Below, piece by piece: positions 44,662 to 54,569 of a DNA stretch of 64,000 nucleotides. The notes below the pieces were generated by a model. The model made no database searches. It saw nothing but the letters and a program-made list of their open reading frames with translations, and was not told the origin of the DNA. Source of the DNA: Methanococcoides orientis (lineage in GTDB: Archaea > Halobacteriota > Methanosarcinia > Methanosarcinales > Methanosarcinaceae). The stretch covers positions 806,001 through 870,000 of the forward strand of contig NZ_CP073710.1 of assembly GCF_021184045.1 (NCBI RefSeq), read 5' to 3'. Numbering within the stretch: the first letter of the stretch is position 1; each line of letters opens with the position of its first letter. A program made the translations under genes and the position numbers.

Positions 44662-45696
44662 TTGACAGATCTAACACCAAAAGAAAGGTTCATGCGAGCT
44701 TTAGAATGCAAAGATGTAGACAAGGTTCCGGTCTGTTCAGTTACCCAGACAGGCACTATTCAACTTATGGAGATCACAGGTGCAAAATGGCCGGAAGCAC
44801 ATTTTGATGCAGAGAAAATGGCAACCCTTGCAATTGCAGGACATGAGGTTGCAGGACTTGAAGCAGTAAGATATCCTTTTGATGGAACAGATATTCCACA
44901 GACACTTGGATGCAAGATAATCGAAGGAACTTATGATACACAGCCATCTATTGTTGATTTCCCCTGCAAAAAATCGAAAGATGTGAATGATCTGGATATT
45001 CCTGAGAATCTCCTTGAATGTGAAAGGGTAGCAACTCTCCTGAAAACAACAGATATTGTTAAAGAACGAGTCAGTGACGAGATCCCGGTAGTTGCAGGAA
45101 TGCTCGGACCTGCAGCACTTGCAATGTCACTGGTAGGTGCAAAGAACTATCTCATGTGGTTCATTTCAAAACCCGACACCATAAAGGAACTTCTCACGAT
45201 CGGAACTGATATATGTATAGAATATTCCAATGCTCTTTTAGAACATGGGGCTGATGTGATCTGCCTTCCTGATTCCGAAGCCGGACCTGACCTGATACCA
45301 CCTGAGTTCTTCGAAACGATGATACTGGACGAGTATAAGAGGCTCAATCAAAAAGTTCACGGGAAGACAATCGCACACATTTGCGGAGATGCTTCCGACA
45401 TCCTCGAGCCCCTGTCAACTTCCGGCTTTGACGGCATAAGTATCGAGGAAAAGGTCGATGTCGGATATGCAAAGAGCATCATCGGGAACAAAGCCTGCCT
45501 GATAGGAAATATATCACCGGTACATACACTTCTCGGAATGCCTCCGGAAAAGCTAAAGGAAGAGGCAAAAGCATGTATAGACGATGATATCGACATACTT
45601 GCACCCGGATGTGGATTAGCTCCGCACACCTCACTTAAGAATTTGAAGGCGTTCGTTGATTCAAGAGATGAGTATTATCTGGAGAAAGAGGGGTAA
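44662..45696 (+). CDS. mtaA: Methylcobamide:coenzyme M methyltransferase, MtaA/MtbA family
   Basis: 344 residues, UroD-like fold. It moves a methyl group from a corrinoid protein to coenzyme M, giving methyl-CoM for methanogenesis from methanol or methylamines. The zinc ligands His239 and Cys241 (IAHICGD) and Cys317 (LAPGCGLAP) are in place. VDKVPVCSVTQTGTIQLM and WPEAH resemble MtaA more than MtbA, so a methanol- or other methyl-substrate-linked role is favoured but not proven. The start is TTG at 44662 with GAGGG just upstream. No corrinoid protein or substrate methyltransferase gene is adjacent, so this is a solitary copy. Confidence 0.88.
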   Translation: MTDLTPKERFMRALECKDVDKVPVCSVTQTGTIQLMEITGAKWPEAHFDAEKMATLAIAGHEVAGLEAVRYPFDGTDIPQTLGCKIIEGTYDTQPSIVDFPCKKSKDVNDLDIPENLLECERVATLLKTTDIVKERVSDEIPVVAGMLGPAALAMSLVGAKNYLMWFISKPDTIKELLTIGTDICIEYSNALLEHGADVICLPDSEAGPDLIPPEFFETMILDEYKRLNQKVHGKTIAHICGDASDILEPLSTSGFDGISIEEKVDVGYAKSIIGNKACLIGNISPVHTLLGMPPEKLKEEAKACIDDDIDILAPGCGLAPHTSLKNLKAFVDSRDEYYLEKEG

Positions 45697-46003
45697 TAGG
45701 TTTATATTACCCTATAATTTTAGCATTCACATGCTAGGAAAGGTTAACTGCGTCAAATTTAAGATCCGGTTTCGAAGGATTTTAAAAAGAGGGATTTTTC
45801 CATACGAACACATATAACATTTTCAGATAAACTATAAAAATAAAAATTTGTCGCGGATAAACGTACCATTCTGGTCGTTGAAGTCCGCGATCTTGGAATG
45901 CCTTACTTTACATTACTTTACTTTCTCCCCATCTAATCCCATTCTATCGATCCCCTACAAGAATTCTAAACTCTCCCATACCTTTGAGGATCTGGGGGTG
46001 TCC
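45697..46003. other. Intergenic region between mtaA and the convergent Cache lipoprotein gene
   Basis: About 300 bases without a convincing gene. It contains an inverted repeat with 7-base arms TCGCGGA (45851-45857) and TCCGCGA (45884-45890) and a direct repeat of CATTACTTTA/CTTTACTTTC near 45910. It may hold the terminators of both convergent genes. Confidence 0.4.
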
Positions 46004-46546
46004 TCACACAGCCTGCGAATCGTATATACCAGCTCCGAGGAACCACTCCTCGTCCACCATCATAACGTAACTGAGCTTTTGTTTGACCGTGAAGTTATCT
46101 GCAGGGTCTACATAGAGATACCGGAAGAAACTCCCGTTGGACTGTGCGGTGGCTGCCATTTCCTGGATATATGCTGTACCGTTCGCATCTGTGATGTTCC
46201 ATCGGTCCGTCCCGATTACCTCAGGCTGGAATGGAAGGGCCAGTGTGGTGCCATCTATATCATAAGCAAAGATGTAGAGTTCGCCGTCAACGAACTGACC
46301 AGTCCGGTTATTGAATTCACGAAGAGCGGCTTCCTGCCCTTGAACGTTCGCATATTCATAAGCATTCTCGACGAATGCTATAAGTTCCTCCGGAGATGCA
46401 GTGGAACTGAGGTCTGGAGACAATGTGCCGGTCAACGATGCTTCCGATTGATTCTGAGAAGGTTCGGGATTGGCATCCATGCATCCAGCACCAAGAATAG
46501 CCATCAGCACGAGTGTAATTACAAGAAGAATATTATAAGTTCTCAT
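46004..46546 (-). CDS. Cache-domain lipoprotein
   Basis: 180 residues. Signal peptide with lipobox LGAGC, lipidated Cys22. A linker is followed by one sCache_2-type sensor domain: LIAFVENAYEYANVQGQEAALREF, FVDGELYIFAYDIDGTTLALP, then KLSYVMMVDEEWFLGAGIY. Cache domains bind small ligands outside the membrane and usually belong to chemoreceptors or kinases. Here the domain stands alone on a lipid anchor, so it may present ligand to a separate receptor or have an unknown surface role. Confidence 0.85.
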   Translation of the reverse strand: MRTYNILLVITLVLMAILGAGCMDANPEPSQNQSEASLTGTLSPDLSSTASPEELIAFVENAYEYANVQGQEAALREFNNRTGQFVDGELYIFAYDIDGTTLALPFQPEVIGTDRWNITDANGTAYIQEMAATAQSNGSFFRYLYVDPADNFTVKQKLSYVMMVDEEWFLGAGIYDSQAV

Positions 46547-46801
46547 ACAGCAGAATTAGGGATAGTATCAATTAAAAATTTGTCCCTTTCAAGATTGCTT
46601 CAGAATTTACCATAATTTTCTTATAATCACAACCATACTTCTAGCCTCCATGAACATTAAAAGTAAAAGCTTAGTACCTCCACCATTCTGATAACAGACG
46701 TGGATTATTAGAAATGTTGTACCATATGCTCTGGAGAAAGGCAAGCTCTAAACTTAAAGAGCTGCCTTCTCCAGAGATCGATCTATAAGGAACTATCTTT
46801 T

Positions 46802-47626
46802 TTATTTCCACGTAACTCTTGGAGGCTCTCTTCCCGGAATTCCCTTCACCTTGTGCTCAGGGTGTCCAAACATCATGCAATACTGGATCGCATGTCCTTG
46901 AGGAAGTTCCAGTTCATCAATTAGTGGTTTGTAAGATGCAGCTGCAATGGCAAGGAATCCTGCCCAGCATGTTCCGACCTCAAAGACCTGCGCTGCAAGT
47001 TCGAACCATGAAAGTGCTATGATACTGTCAGTGTAACCGGTCGGGCTCTCAGTTGGTGTGTGTGCTATTACCAGATGTGGAGCTCCCCTGCAGATCGGAT
47101 CCACACCCATTTCATAAGCAGAGATCAGACCAGGCATCAATGGCTTAAGAGGGTGATCGTCTTCGCTTGCAACAACCTCACGCATCCAGTCAATGCTCAA
47201 ACCGGCGATCTTTTTCACTTCTTCAGGATCATGAACGATGGTCCAGTGTACAGGCTGCTTGTTCATTCCGGAAGGAGCATAACGGGCTATGTCAAGTATT
47301 TTCTCTATTGTGTCCTTGTCAACGGATTCGTCCTTGTAACTCCTGATCGAGCGGCGCATTACCATATATTTTCCTAGCTCTGAAGGAGGTATGGTAGGGA
47401 ATTCATCATCCTGAAGCTGATAGTAAGTTGAATCGAACAAAGTAGAAATAGCACCTTCAGGGCAGAATACCTCGCAATGCCCACATTTTGCACAATATTC
47501 AGCAGCATCCTCAGGCGAGTAAGGGGTTTCGCCTTCCTTTGAAGGAAGGATTATAGACATCGGACAGATCTCTACGCATATCTCACAATTCGTACACAAT
47601 TCTGGTTCAATTGATATTACAGTCAT
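46802..47626 (-). CDS. Ferredoxin-nitroreductase fusion protein
   Basis: 274 residues. The N-terminus is a 2x[4Fe-4S] ferredoxin domain: Cys11-x2-Cys14-x2-Cys17-x3-Cys21-Pro and Cys45-x2-Cys48-x2-Cys51-x3-Cys55-Pro. From about residue 88 follows an FMN-dependent nitroreductase domain with RRSIRSYKD, ARYAPSGMNKQPVHWTIV and a later GTCWAGFLAIA. Electrons from the clusters would reach the flavin and reduce an unknown substrate in the cytoplasm. Common in anaerobic archaea; substrate unknown. ATG at 47626. No operon partner. Confidence 0.9.
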   Translation of the reverse strand: MTVISIEPELCTNCEICVEICPMSIILPSKEGETPYSPEDAAEYCAKCGHCEVFCPEGAISTLFDSTYYQLQDDEFPTIPPSELGKYMVMRRSIRSYKDESVDKDTIEKILDIARYAPSGMNKQPVHWTIVHDPEEVKKIAGLSIDWMREVVASEDDHPLKPLMPGLISAYEMGVDPICRGAPHLVIAHTPTESPTGYTDSIIALSWFELAAQVFEVGTCWAGFLAIAAASYKPLIDELELPQGHAIQYCMMFGHPEHKVKGIPGREPPRVTWK

Positions 47627-47835
47627 TAAGTCACCTCAGCTCCCGAAAATATATCCATTCAATGTTGGTCGCTGAAGGTTATAAGCTTTTCATCTGTTGA
47701 AAGGAAAATAGCAATGGAAACGATCAAACGAATTATCATATCAGATAAAAAAGACAAAACTTATTCAAATGATCAATATTGTGGAATTCATACAAGAAAC
47801 AACAAATAATTGATGAAATTTAAAAAGTAAAAAAA

Positions 47836-47855
47836 GAGCAGAATAAACTCTGCCC
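47836..47855 (-). terminator. Terminator of the first PGF-CTERM gene
   Basis: On the minus strand GGGCAGA, loop GTTTAT, TCTGCTC (one G-U pair), followed by seven T. The hairpin begins 14 bases after the stop codon. Similar hairpins end the other two genes of the array. Confidence 0.75.
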
Positions 47856-47868
47856 TTTAATTCAGGAA

Positions 47869-50856
47869 TCAGTTCCTTCTTCTGATAACAACTGCTGCGA
47901 TCGCGAGCAATGCTGTTGAGAAGAGCATTGTGAATCCAGGAGTTGATTCAGTACTTGCTTCCTCAGACTCAGCTTCAACTTCAGTTGTATCTTCTGCTGC
48001 AACTGATCCATCATTTCCTGCTTCTGAAGCTTCATCCCCAACAATACTGAATACGGAGAATCCAGGTGTCTGAGCAGTGAATTGAAGGAACTCGCCATCA
48101 TCACTGATCTGGATGGTTGGAAGCTCCTGCCACTCCCCATCATGGAACCTCATGAGACGGATTGTGGAGAGATCGATGCTGTTCTCATTGACCCATTCCC
48201 AACTTACCTTGAAGTTGATGATAATGTTATCAGCATTCTCATCTGAGATAGTACCAGCATGTCCAAGAGTTATGCTCATGTGCTCATATGGAATTCCATC
48301 AGGGTGCTCACCAACATCATCAGGAATATCTTTCAGAACCTGAACATTACCAACTACAAGACCCTTGTCCTCTTTAGGCTCAAAGCTTATTCCAAGGACT
48401 GGACCTTCTGAACCACCGAAATCATACTCTGCCTTGTCACCACCAGTTATACGCTGGATAGAAGAACCTGTAGATTCCACATCTTCAGGAGGCTGGCTTG
48501 GACCAACATATGCACGGCTGCCGGAACTGCTCTTCTTCTCAACTGGAGCAGGTGCTGGAGCAGGTGCAAGAGGCAGGAAGTCGAATTCAGTTTCTGAGAC
48601 GTTGTATTGCTTGTCACAGATACCGTCCTCATTGGAGTCTGCTGTATCAACACTAAATCCGGTTCCATTAGGGTGTACCCAGTAGTTTCCACCAAGGGAA
48701 GGTCCGCCAACAATGTTGGTTCCGGCGGTCTTGTTGATGCTCCAGTTGTTTAGAGACTCGGTTTCCTCAATGAACGTTATTTCTGCTTCAAAGACATCAC
48801 GTCCAAAAGTATCGGATATAACGTTAACATTATTGTTGAAATAGTTATTATAGATCAAGTTACTTCTTGAGAATTCAATTAGCAAACCACCCTGCTCACA
48901 ATTACTGATCTTGTTCTCTGAGAAAGTACTATAATCTGTACCCTGTAACGTGAGACCTGTTGAATTAGAATTCATTACAACGTTGGCAGTAACTGTTGCG
49001 TAGTCAGAGGAACCAACAAGTATTCCAGCTTCCATGCATCTAGGTTCAACTGTATTTATCTCTTCAACAGTATTATCTAAAAGAGTGGAGTTGTCAGAGC
49101 CAGACAGTAAGATTCCAATTTGGTTTCCACAATCGATATCTGTGACATTACCATTTTCAATGTCTAGGTACATGATGTCATTTCCAGAGGCAGTTGTGTT
49201 AAAGGAATCTGCTATTCTTATTCCTGTCTGCTTTCCAACAAAGTCCGCATAGACATTAGTGATCAAGTTTTCACTAATCGTATTTCCCTCAGACTGCCAT
49301 ATAAAAATTCCACTCTGTTTATCATTTCCCTCGGGGCTAACAGGGTTAGTGAACTTTATATCATCTACTACATTGTTCATGAAATCAGAGTAGTAAACAT
49401 ATTTAGTCTGTATTCCTGACTGGCGAAGATGTTCACTAGATATTGAAGAGTTATTAATTGACAATGACTTTATTGTGTTGTCCTCAACAGAAACATAATA
49501 ATAATCCATTACATCAATTCCATACTGCTTTGAAATTGATGCATTGTCGACGTAAAGTCCTTCAATTGTGTTGGAATTAATGGAAGATACAACTTCAAGA
49601 TCATCTTCACCAAAATGCACAGAAATGCCCTCTTGCCGATTAGCATCTGATGTATTGGTTATGTAGAAGGAATGAACCTTGTTTTGGGAAATTGTCAGTT
49701 TGTCAGCGTAACTTGTCTTTATACCTGATTGCCTATTAAAATTCATATTGTATGTTCCATTCATTGCATAGAATGAGTTAATATCATTACCAATAATTGT
49801 TATATCAGTTGCATTCCTCACCTTGATACCAGATTCATGCCATAAGTCGTAATTATAATCTCGATCACCAGAAGATAGATAATCCTCCAGCTCAAGTTCA
49901 TCAGCATAGAAATTGCTTATTGTGTTATCAGTTATTGTACAATTTACAATTCCATTATAATCACAACCAGCTTTTATTCCAAACAAACCTCCTACGCTAT
50001 AATTATAGGGGAGTGGAACATTAGCAAGAGAAACGTTATCAATTGTATTGCCGGAAACAATGGAGTCATTTGACATAACTTCAATACCTCTGTCTCCAAT
50101 GCCAGAGATCGTATTATCCGTTATGTAAAGCCCAGTACCGGTTTCATAGTTCCAGAAATAATCATAACTACCGCTGGTACTATTATGTACAATATCTCTA
50201 AACAGGCAGGATTTTATACCCCTGTTGACTTCTGAGATCTCATTGTTTGTAATATAGATGTTCTCACCAGAGGCATATCCAACACCAGCAAAAGCATCTG
50301 ATAGAATGTTATTATCAACAGTAACATCAGAACAATTTAATAACACTACAAGAGAGTAATCAACTCTTGCCCATTCTTCAGCTGTAGCTGTCTCCCAGTC
50401 ATCATAATGGTCTGGCAATCCCTCTGTTGTTACATTAAATACTTCATTGTTCTGGATGCTTACATTATCAACTTCAAAAATAAAGATACCAGAAATTGAA
50501 GTGTTATTTGCATCAACATTGAAACCGTCGATGATAACATCATTTGCTGTCACATTAATAACAGGAAGATCTGATGAATTTGATTTTATCAAAGCACCAT
50601 CTGCATCAGCAAACAATGAAACACTTTTGTTAACTTCGAAGTTTTCATAATTACCATCAAGAACTATAATTGTATCATAATTATCTGCTGCATTTATAGC
50701 AGCCTGTACTGTGGTAAAACCAGTTTCGTTACTAGCATTTACATAATGAGTAGTAGCGCTTGCTGTACCTGCAAAAGCGATCATTGATGTCATCAGAACG
50801 ATGAAGAGCATCAAACCTGCTTTTGTCGTCATTTTATTTTTTTTACATATATTCAT
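47869..50856 (-). CDS. Beta-helix (NosD-like) surface protein with PGF-pre-PGF and PGF-CTERM
   Basis: 995 residues. Signal peptide (KAGLMLFIVLMTSMIAFAGTASA) is followed by FTTVQAAINAADNYDTIIVLDG, the usual entry into a right-handed parallel beta-helix. Many N-x-I-x-x-N repeats continue to about residue 730 (NTISGIGDRGIEVMSNDSIVSGNTI and the like). A PGF-pre-PGF domain follows (GISFEPKEDKGLVVGNVQVL ... FTAQTPGFSVFSIVGDE), then an acidic spacer and the PGF-CTERM anchor (TPGFTMLF ... RRRN) cut by archaeosortase with lipid attachment. A glycosylated cell-surface protein is likely. First of three tandem paralogues; a hairpin terminator separates them. Confidence 0.9.
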   Translation of the reverse strand: MNICKKNKMTTKAGLMLFIVLMTSMIAFAGTASATTHYVNASNETGFTTVQAAINAADNYDTIIVLDGNYENFEVNKSVSLFADADGALIKSNSSDLPVINVTANDVIIDGFNVDANNTSISGIFIFEVDNVSIQNNEVFNVTTEGLPDHYDDWETATAEEWARVDYSLVVLLNCSDVTVDNNILSDAFAGVGYASGENIYITNNEISEVNRGIKSCLFRDIVHNSTSGSYDYFWNYETGTGLYITDNTISGIGDRGIEVMSNDSIVSGNTIDNVSLANVPLPYNYSVGGLFGIKAGCDYNGIVNCTITDNTISNFYADELELEDYLSSGDRDYNYDLWHESGIKVRNATDITIIGNDINSFYAMNGTYNMNFNRQSGIKTSYADKLTISQNKVHSFYITNTSDANRQEGISVHFGEDDLEVVSSINSNTIEGLYVDNASISKQYGIDVMDYYYVSVEDNTIKSLSINNSSISSEHLRQSGIQTKYVYYSDFMNNVVDDIKFTNPVSPEGNDKQSGIFIWQSEGNTISENLITNVYADFVGKQTGIRIADSFNTTASGNDIMYLDIENGNVTDIDCGNQIGILLSGSDNSTLLDNTVEEINTVEPRCMEAGILVGSSDYATVTANVVMNSNSTGLTLQGTDYSTFSENKISNCEQGGLLIEFSRSNLIYNNYFNNNVNVISDTFGRDVFEAEITFIEETESLNNWSINKTAGTNIVGGPSLGGNYWVHPNGTGFSVDTADSNEDGICDKQYNVSETEFDFLPLAPAPAPAPVEKKSSSGSRAYVGPSQPPEDVESTGSSIQRITGGDKAEYDFGGSEGPVLGISFEPKEDKGLVVGNVQVLKDIPDDVGEHPDGIPYEHMSITLGHAGTISDENADNIIINFKVSWEWVNENSIDLSTIRLMRFHDGEWQELPTIQISDDGEFLQFTAQTPGFSVFSIVGDEASEAGNDGSVAAEDTTEVEAESEEASTESTPGFTMLFSTALLAIAAVVIRRRN

Positions 50857-51144
50857 TTGAATACCACCTATTCATACCTATAAAGAAAATTAGTTTCATA
50901 ACGCGAACATAATATAAAAATATATCTATACAGATATAGATATATATTTGTGAACATTAATAAATAATTATAATAAAAGTACAATTTATAAAGATTTTAT
51001 ATACAGGCCACCCTATTAAATAAATTGAATATAACGTAAATTTAAAAGTTAAAGATCAATTATCCTATCGATCAATAGCATAATAATGAACAAATAAACT
51101 AATCGAGAAATTTTCCCCTGATTTAACTTAAAAATAAAAAAGAA
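50857..51144 (-). repeat. Upstream region of PGF-CTERM gene 1, duplicated ahead of gene 2
   Basis: Gene-free. The first ~160 bases upstream of the start are nearly identical to the region upstream of gene 2 (54244-54420), including TTTGAATACCACCTATTCAT right before the ATG and a TATATATTTGTGAACATT box. This indicates duplication of the whole transcription unit and probably shared regulation. Confidence 0.75.
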
Positions 51145-51164
51145 GAGCAGAAAGAATTCTGCCC
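51145..51164 (-). terminator. Terminator of the second PGF-CTERM gene
   Basis: Minus strand GGGCAGAA, short loop, TTCTGCTC, followed by a T-rich tract; same position relative to the stop as in gene 1. Confidence 0.7.
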
Positions 51165-51177
51165 TTTTATTCAGGAA

Positions 51178-54100
51178 TCAGTTCCTTCTTCTGATAACAA
51201 CTGCTGCAATTGCAAGCAGTGTTGTTGAGAAGAGCATTGTGAATCCAGGAATGGATTCAGTACTTGCTTCCTCAGGCTCACCTGCAACTGCATTAGTGCC
51301 ATCTTCTGCTACAACAGCCTTTTCATTTTCTGCTTCGTCCCCGACAATACTGAAGACAGAGAATCCCGGAGTCTGGGCAGCGAAATGAATTACCTCGCCA
51401 TCATCGCTGACCATGGTGGTTGGAAGTTCCTGCCACTCACCGTCATGGAACCTCATGAGACGAATTGTGGAGAGATCGATATTATTCTCATTGATCCATT
51501 CCCTGGTTACCTGGAAATTGATGATGATGTTATCAGCAGTCTCTTCAGAGATCGTACCTTCCGGACCAAGAGTTATGCTCATGATCTGATATTGTTTTCC
51601 TTCCGGAGATCTTCCAACCTCTGCAGGAGCACCGTTCAGAACCTGGACGTTACCGACCACAAGACCCTGGTCTTCCTTGGAATCAAAGCTTATTCCAAGA
51701 ACAGGACCATTACCGAAATCATACTCCATACGTTGACCACCGGTTACACGCAGGATAGAAGAATCTGTGGATTCCACATCTTCAGAAGGCTGACTTGGAC
51801 CAACATATGCACGGGTTCCTGAACTGCTTCTCTTGTCTAAAGCATCAGCAAGAGGCAGGAAGTCGGTGTTGTTCTCATTGATCATATATGCCTTTTCAGC
51901 AATACCATCACTATTTGTATCCTTGTTCTCAATGCTGAATCCTGTTCCATCAGGATGTGCCCAGTAATTTCCGGCAATGTAAGGAGTCCCAATGATGCTG
52001 GTTCCGGAGGTCTTTGGAATGTTCCAGACTGTGTTGACGTTGGTATCATCATCCAGCATTGTGTTGTTTATGTTTCTGAAGTAGTTGTTATATATGGTTG
52101 TGTTCTCTGAATTTGTCAGGTACAGACCATACATGGTACTACCTTTGACTTCATTTCCTTCTATTGTGTTGTCATAATTCACAGAACTCTGAATATCTGT
52201 AGTCTCGAAATCAGTTGTTATTGCGGAAATGTCAATTGAATCAGCTGTAAAGGAGCCAGGTAGGTAGGCACCTATTTCTGAGAAACCTCTATATGGAATA
52301 TCGCTTAGAAGTATACCATAGTCAGTGCCAGAGACAACATTACTGCTCATCTCATTGTTCCAGGAAAATCTCATCTTAAGTCCGATGGATGCACCATCAA
52401 CCCTGTTGTACATTATGGAAGAATTCTCGTTTCCAAATAGTACCACGCCGATACTTTCATCTTCCGGACTCAGGGAGATCACATTGTCGATCACTGTATT
52501 GTTAAAACCAATTGCAATTGCAACACCTGCTCCGGAACTGTTCCATGTTCCGTTATTAATGATATTGTTCTGCACTGTTGTATTGGCCATGAACAATGCC
52601 AACATGCCAGTACGTGTGTTATCAAATGTATTGCCGATGACCTTTCCTTCATAGGGAATGGACGGCAATATAGAGGAACTCTGAACTCCCATTAAATATG
52701 GATCAAATGAAAGTACACCCATGCGGGTCATGTTGAAATCGTTGTCAATGACATCTATTCCTCTGGAGATGGACAGTACTCCGATAGTTACGTTCTCAAC
52801 GGTGTTTCCTTCTATTACAGTTGGAATTGGTTCCATAAATTCGTACATGTCAATGTTTCCAATACCGCCAAATGTGTATTCCCCTGCACCCATGATCGTG
52901 TTGTTTGTAATGGAAGAATTGAGAAGGATCGTAGCAATACCGAAATTATCTCCCATGAATGGAAGTGCTGCGACTTGGGGCCTTGGTCTGTATGTCATGC
53001 TCACAGAATTGTTTTCAATTACAGATTGTTCATGACTGGGGATATCCTCCGGGATGTATCCTTGTATGGAAAAAGAGTCATAACTATAAACTGGTATGCT
53101 GGTTGCAGCAATTCCTCCCCAATAAGGATCGATGACCTGATTATCCATAATGTTTGTAGTATTGACAACTTCGGTAACTATGCCAATGTAGTATGCATCT
53201 TTTACGTAATTATTTGTGATATTCACAAAATCAACGCATTGTGTATAGATACCATATCCTGTAGTGTTAATGGTATTATTGTTGATTTCAGCGATGCCAC
53301 TTTCATCAACATATATCGCAGATTCTGCCATATTTATGATATTATCATTGGCATGCATATCATTGATATTTAAAATATAAATCCCATCAGATGATACATC
53401 TTCAATAAAGTTCAAGTTTACCTGAGTTGCATTTGCATTCCAAATCACAATACCACATCTAGAACTGTTCATAAATGTATTATTGATCAGATTGACACTT
53501 TCTGTTGCATTTATGTAACAGCTATCGTAAATGGAATCATTTACAAAATTGTTTCTGACATCTGCAAGATTACCGTTTTCAACAGTGATACCTTCCTCAT
53601 CAGTGTCTTCGATTTCATTGTTCCAGATATATGTATCATTTACATATAAGGTTTCGATACCGACATCGGCGATGCAAAATATGGTGTTGTTGAGAATATA
53701 GGCAACATCAGTATTTTCAACATCAATACCATCACTATCATTTACATATGAAACAACATTGTCATTTATATAAATATAATCGGTAGCGTTTGCATAAATA
53801 CCATAATAATATGTATCGTTGATTATGTTCTCATTAATATTGATGATTCCACAATTTTCAAAATTGAATCCGGCAAACGAGGTACCATTTCCTTCAATGG
53901 TAAATCCACTGATCGTGAAGTTTACATTATAACCTCTAATTACAGGTGCATCGATATCGTTTGTTATAATTATTGTATCGGAAGGATCTGTGGAACTTGC
54001 TTCCAGTGTCAATGTCTTGGTGATAATGACATTCTCGGAATAGATACCCGGTTCCACAATAATTATGTCTCCCGGATTTGATTCATTTATAGCATCCTGT

Positions 54101-54243
54101 ATCGTTACATAATCAGCTCCTCCACTGGCATTCACAGTGGAAGCGCTGGCTGTACCTGCAAAAGTAACAATTGATACCATCAGAATGATGAATAGCATCA
54201 AGCCTGCTTTTGTAGTCATTTTGTTTTTTTTTAATATATTCAT
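51178..54243 (-). CDS. Beta-helix (NosD-like) surface protein with PGF-CTERM, paralogue 2
   Basis: 1021 residues with the same plan as its neighbours: signal peptide (KAGLMLFIILMVSIVTFAGTASA), YVTIQDAINESNPGDIIIVEPG, about twenty-five beta-helix turns, PGF-pre-PGF domain (GISFDSKEDQGLVVGNVQVL ... FAAQTPGFSVFSIVGDE) and the PGF-CTERM anchor. Its C-terminal 350 residues are much closer to paralogue 3 than to paralogue 1 (for example SENTTIYNNYFRN and NKDTNSDGIAEKAYMINENNTDFLP). It provides the intact comparison for the TAG-interrupted third gene. Surface location is inferred from the sorting signal. Confidence 0.9.
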   Translation of the reverse strand: MNILKKNKMTTKAGLMLFIILMVSIVTFAGTASASTVNASGGADYVTIQDAINESNPGDIIIVEPGIYSENVIITKTLTLEASSTDPSDTIIITNDIDAPVIRGYNVNFTISGFTIEGNGTSFAGFNFENCGIININENIINDTYYYGIYANATDYIYINDNVVSYVNDSDGIDVENTDVAYILNNTIFCIADVGIETLYVNDTYIWNNEIEDTDEEGITVENGNLADVRNNFVNDSIYDSCYINATESVNLINNTFMNSSRCGIVIWNANATQVNLNFIEDVSSDGIYILNINDMHANDNIINMAESAIYVDESGIAEINNNTINTTGYGIYTQCVDFVNITNNYVKDAYYIGIVTEVVNTTNIMDNQVIDPYWGGIAATSIPVYSYDSFSIQGYIPEDIPSHEQSVIENNSVSMTYRPRPQVAALPFMGDNFGIATILLNSSITNNTIMGAGEYTFGGIGNIDMYEFMEPIPTVIEGNTVENVTIGVLSISRGIDVIDNDFNMTRMGVLSFDPYLMGVQSSSILPSIPYEGKVIGNTFDNTRTGMLALFMANTTVQNNIINNGTWNSSGAGVAIAIGFNNTVIDNVISLSPEDESIGVVLFGNENSSIMYNRVDGASIGLKMRFSWNNEMSSNVVSGTDYGILLSDIPYRGFSEIGAYLPGSFTADSIDISAITTDFETTDIQSSVNYDNTIEGNEVKGSTMYGLYLTNSENTTIYNNYFRNINNTMLDDDTNVNTVWNIPKTSGTSIIGTPYIAGNYWAHPDGTGFSIENKDTNSDGIAEKAYMINENNTDFLPLADALDKRSSSGTRAYVGPSQPSEDVESTDSSILRVTGGQRMEYDFGNGPVLGISFDSKEDQGLVVGNVQVLNGAPAEVGRSPEGKQYQIMSITLGPEGTISEETADNIIINFQVTREWINENNIDLSTIRLMRFHDGEWQELPTTMVSDDGEVIHFAAQTPGFSVFSIVGDEAENEKAVVAEDGTNAVAGEPEEASTESIPGFTMLFSTTLLAIAAVVIRRRN

Positions 54244-54536
54244 TTGAATACCACCTATTCATACCTATAAAGAAAATTAGTTTCATAACACAAGCATAAT
54301 ATAAAAATATATGTATATAGATGTGAATATATATTTGTGAACATTAATAAATAATTAAAATAAAAGTAAAATTTATAAAGAATTTGTACCCATGTCGAAC
54401 TATTAAATAAATAAATAAATAAATAAATTATGGTGTGAATTTAAAAGTTAAAGATCAATTATCCCACTGATCAATAGCACAACAATGAACAAATAGAGAA
54501 ATTGTCCCCTGATTTAACTTAAAAATAAAAAGAGAA
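54244..54536 (-). repeat. Upstream region of PGF-CTERM gene 2, duplicate of 50857-51144
   Basis: Gene-free. Shares the start-proximal ~160 bases with the gene 1 upstream region at high identity, then diverges through an (AAAT)n run near 54403-54430. Contains the presumed promoter. Confidence 0.75.
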
Positions 54537-54556
54537 GGACAGAAAGATTCCTGCCC
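54537..54556 (-). terminator. Terminator of the third PGF-CTERM gene
   Basis: Minus strand GGGCAG, loop of eight, CTGTCC with one G-U pair, then a pyrimidine-rich tract. Weaker than the other two but at the same place. Confidence 0.55.
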
Positions 54557-54569
54557 TTTTGTTCAGAAA

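Noticed and set aside
45848-46615. 255-codon plus-strand frame
   Set aside because: Mostly antisense to the Cache lipoprotein gene, whose domain motifs are unmistakable; no domain on the plus strand.
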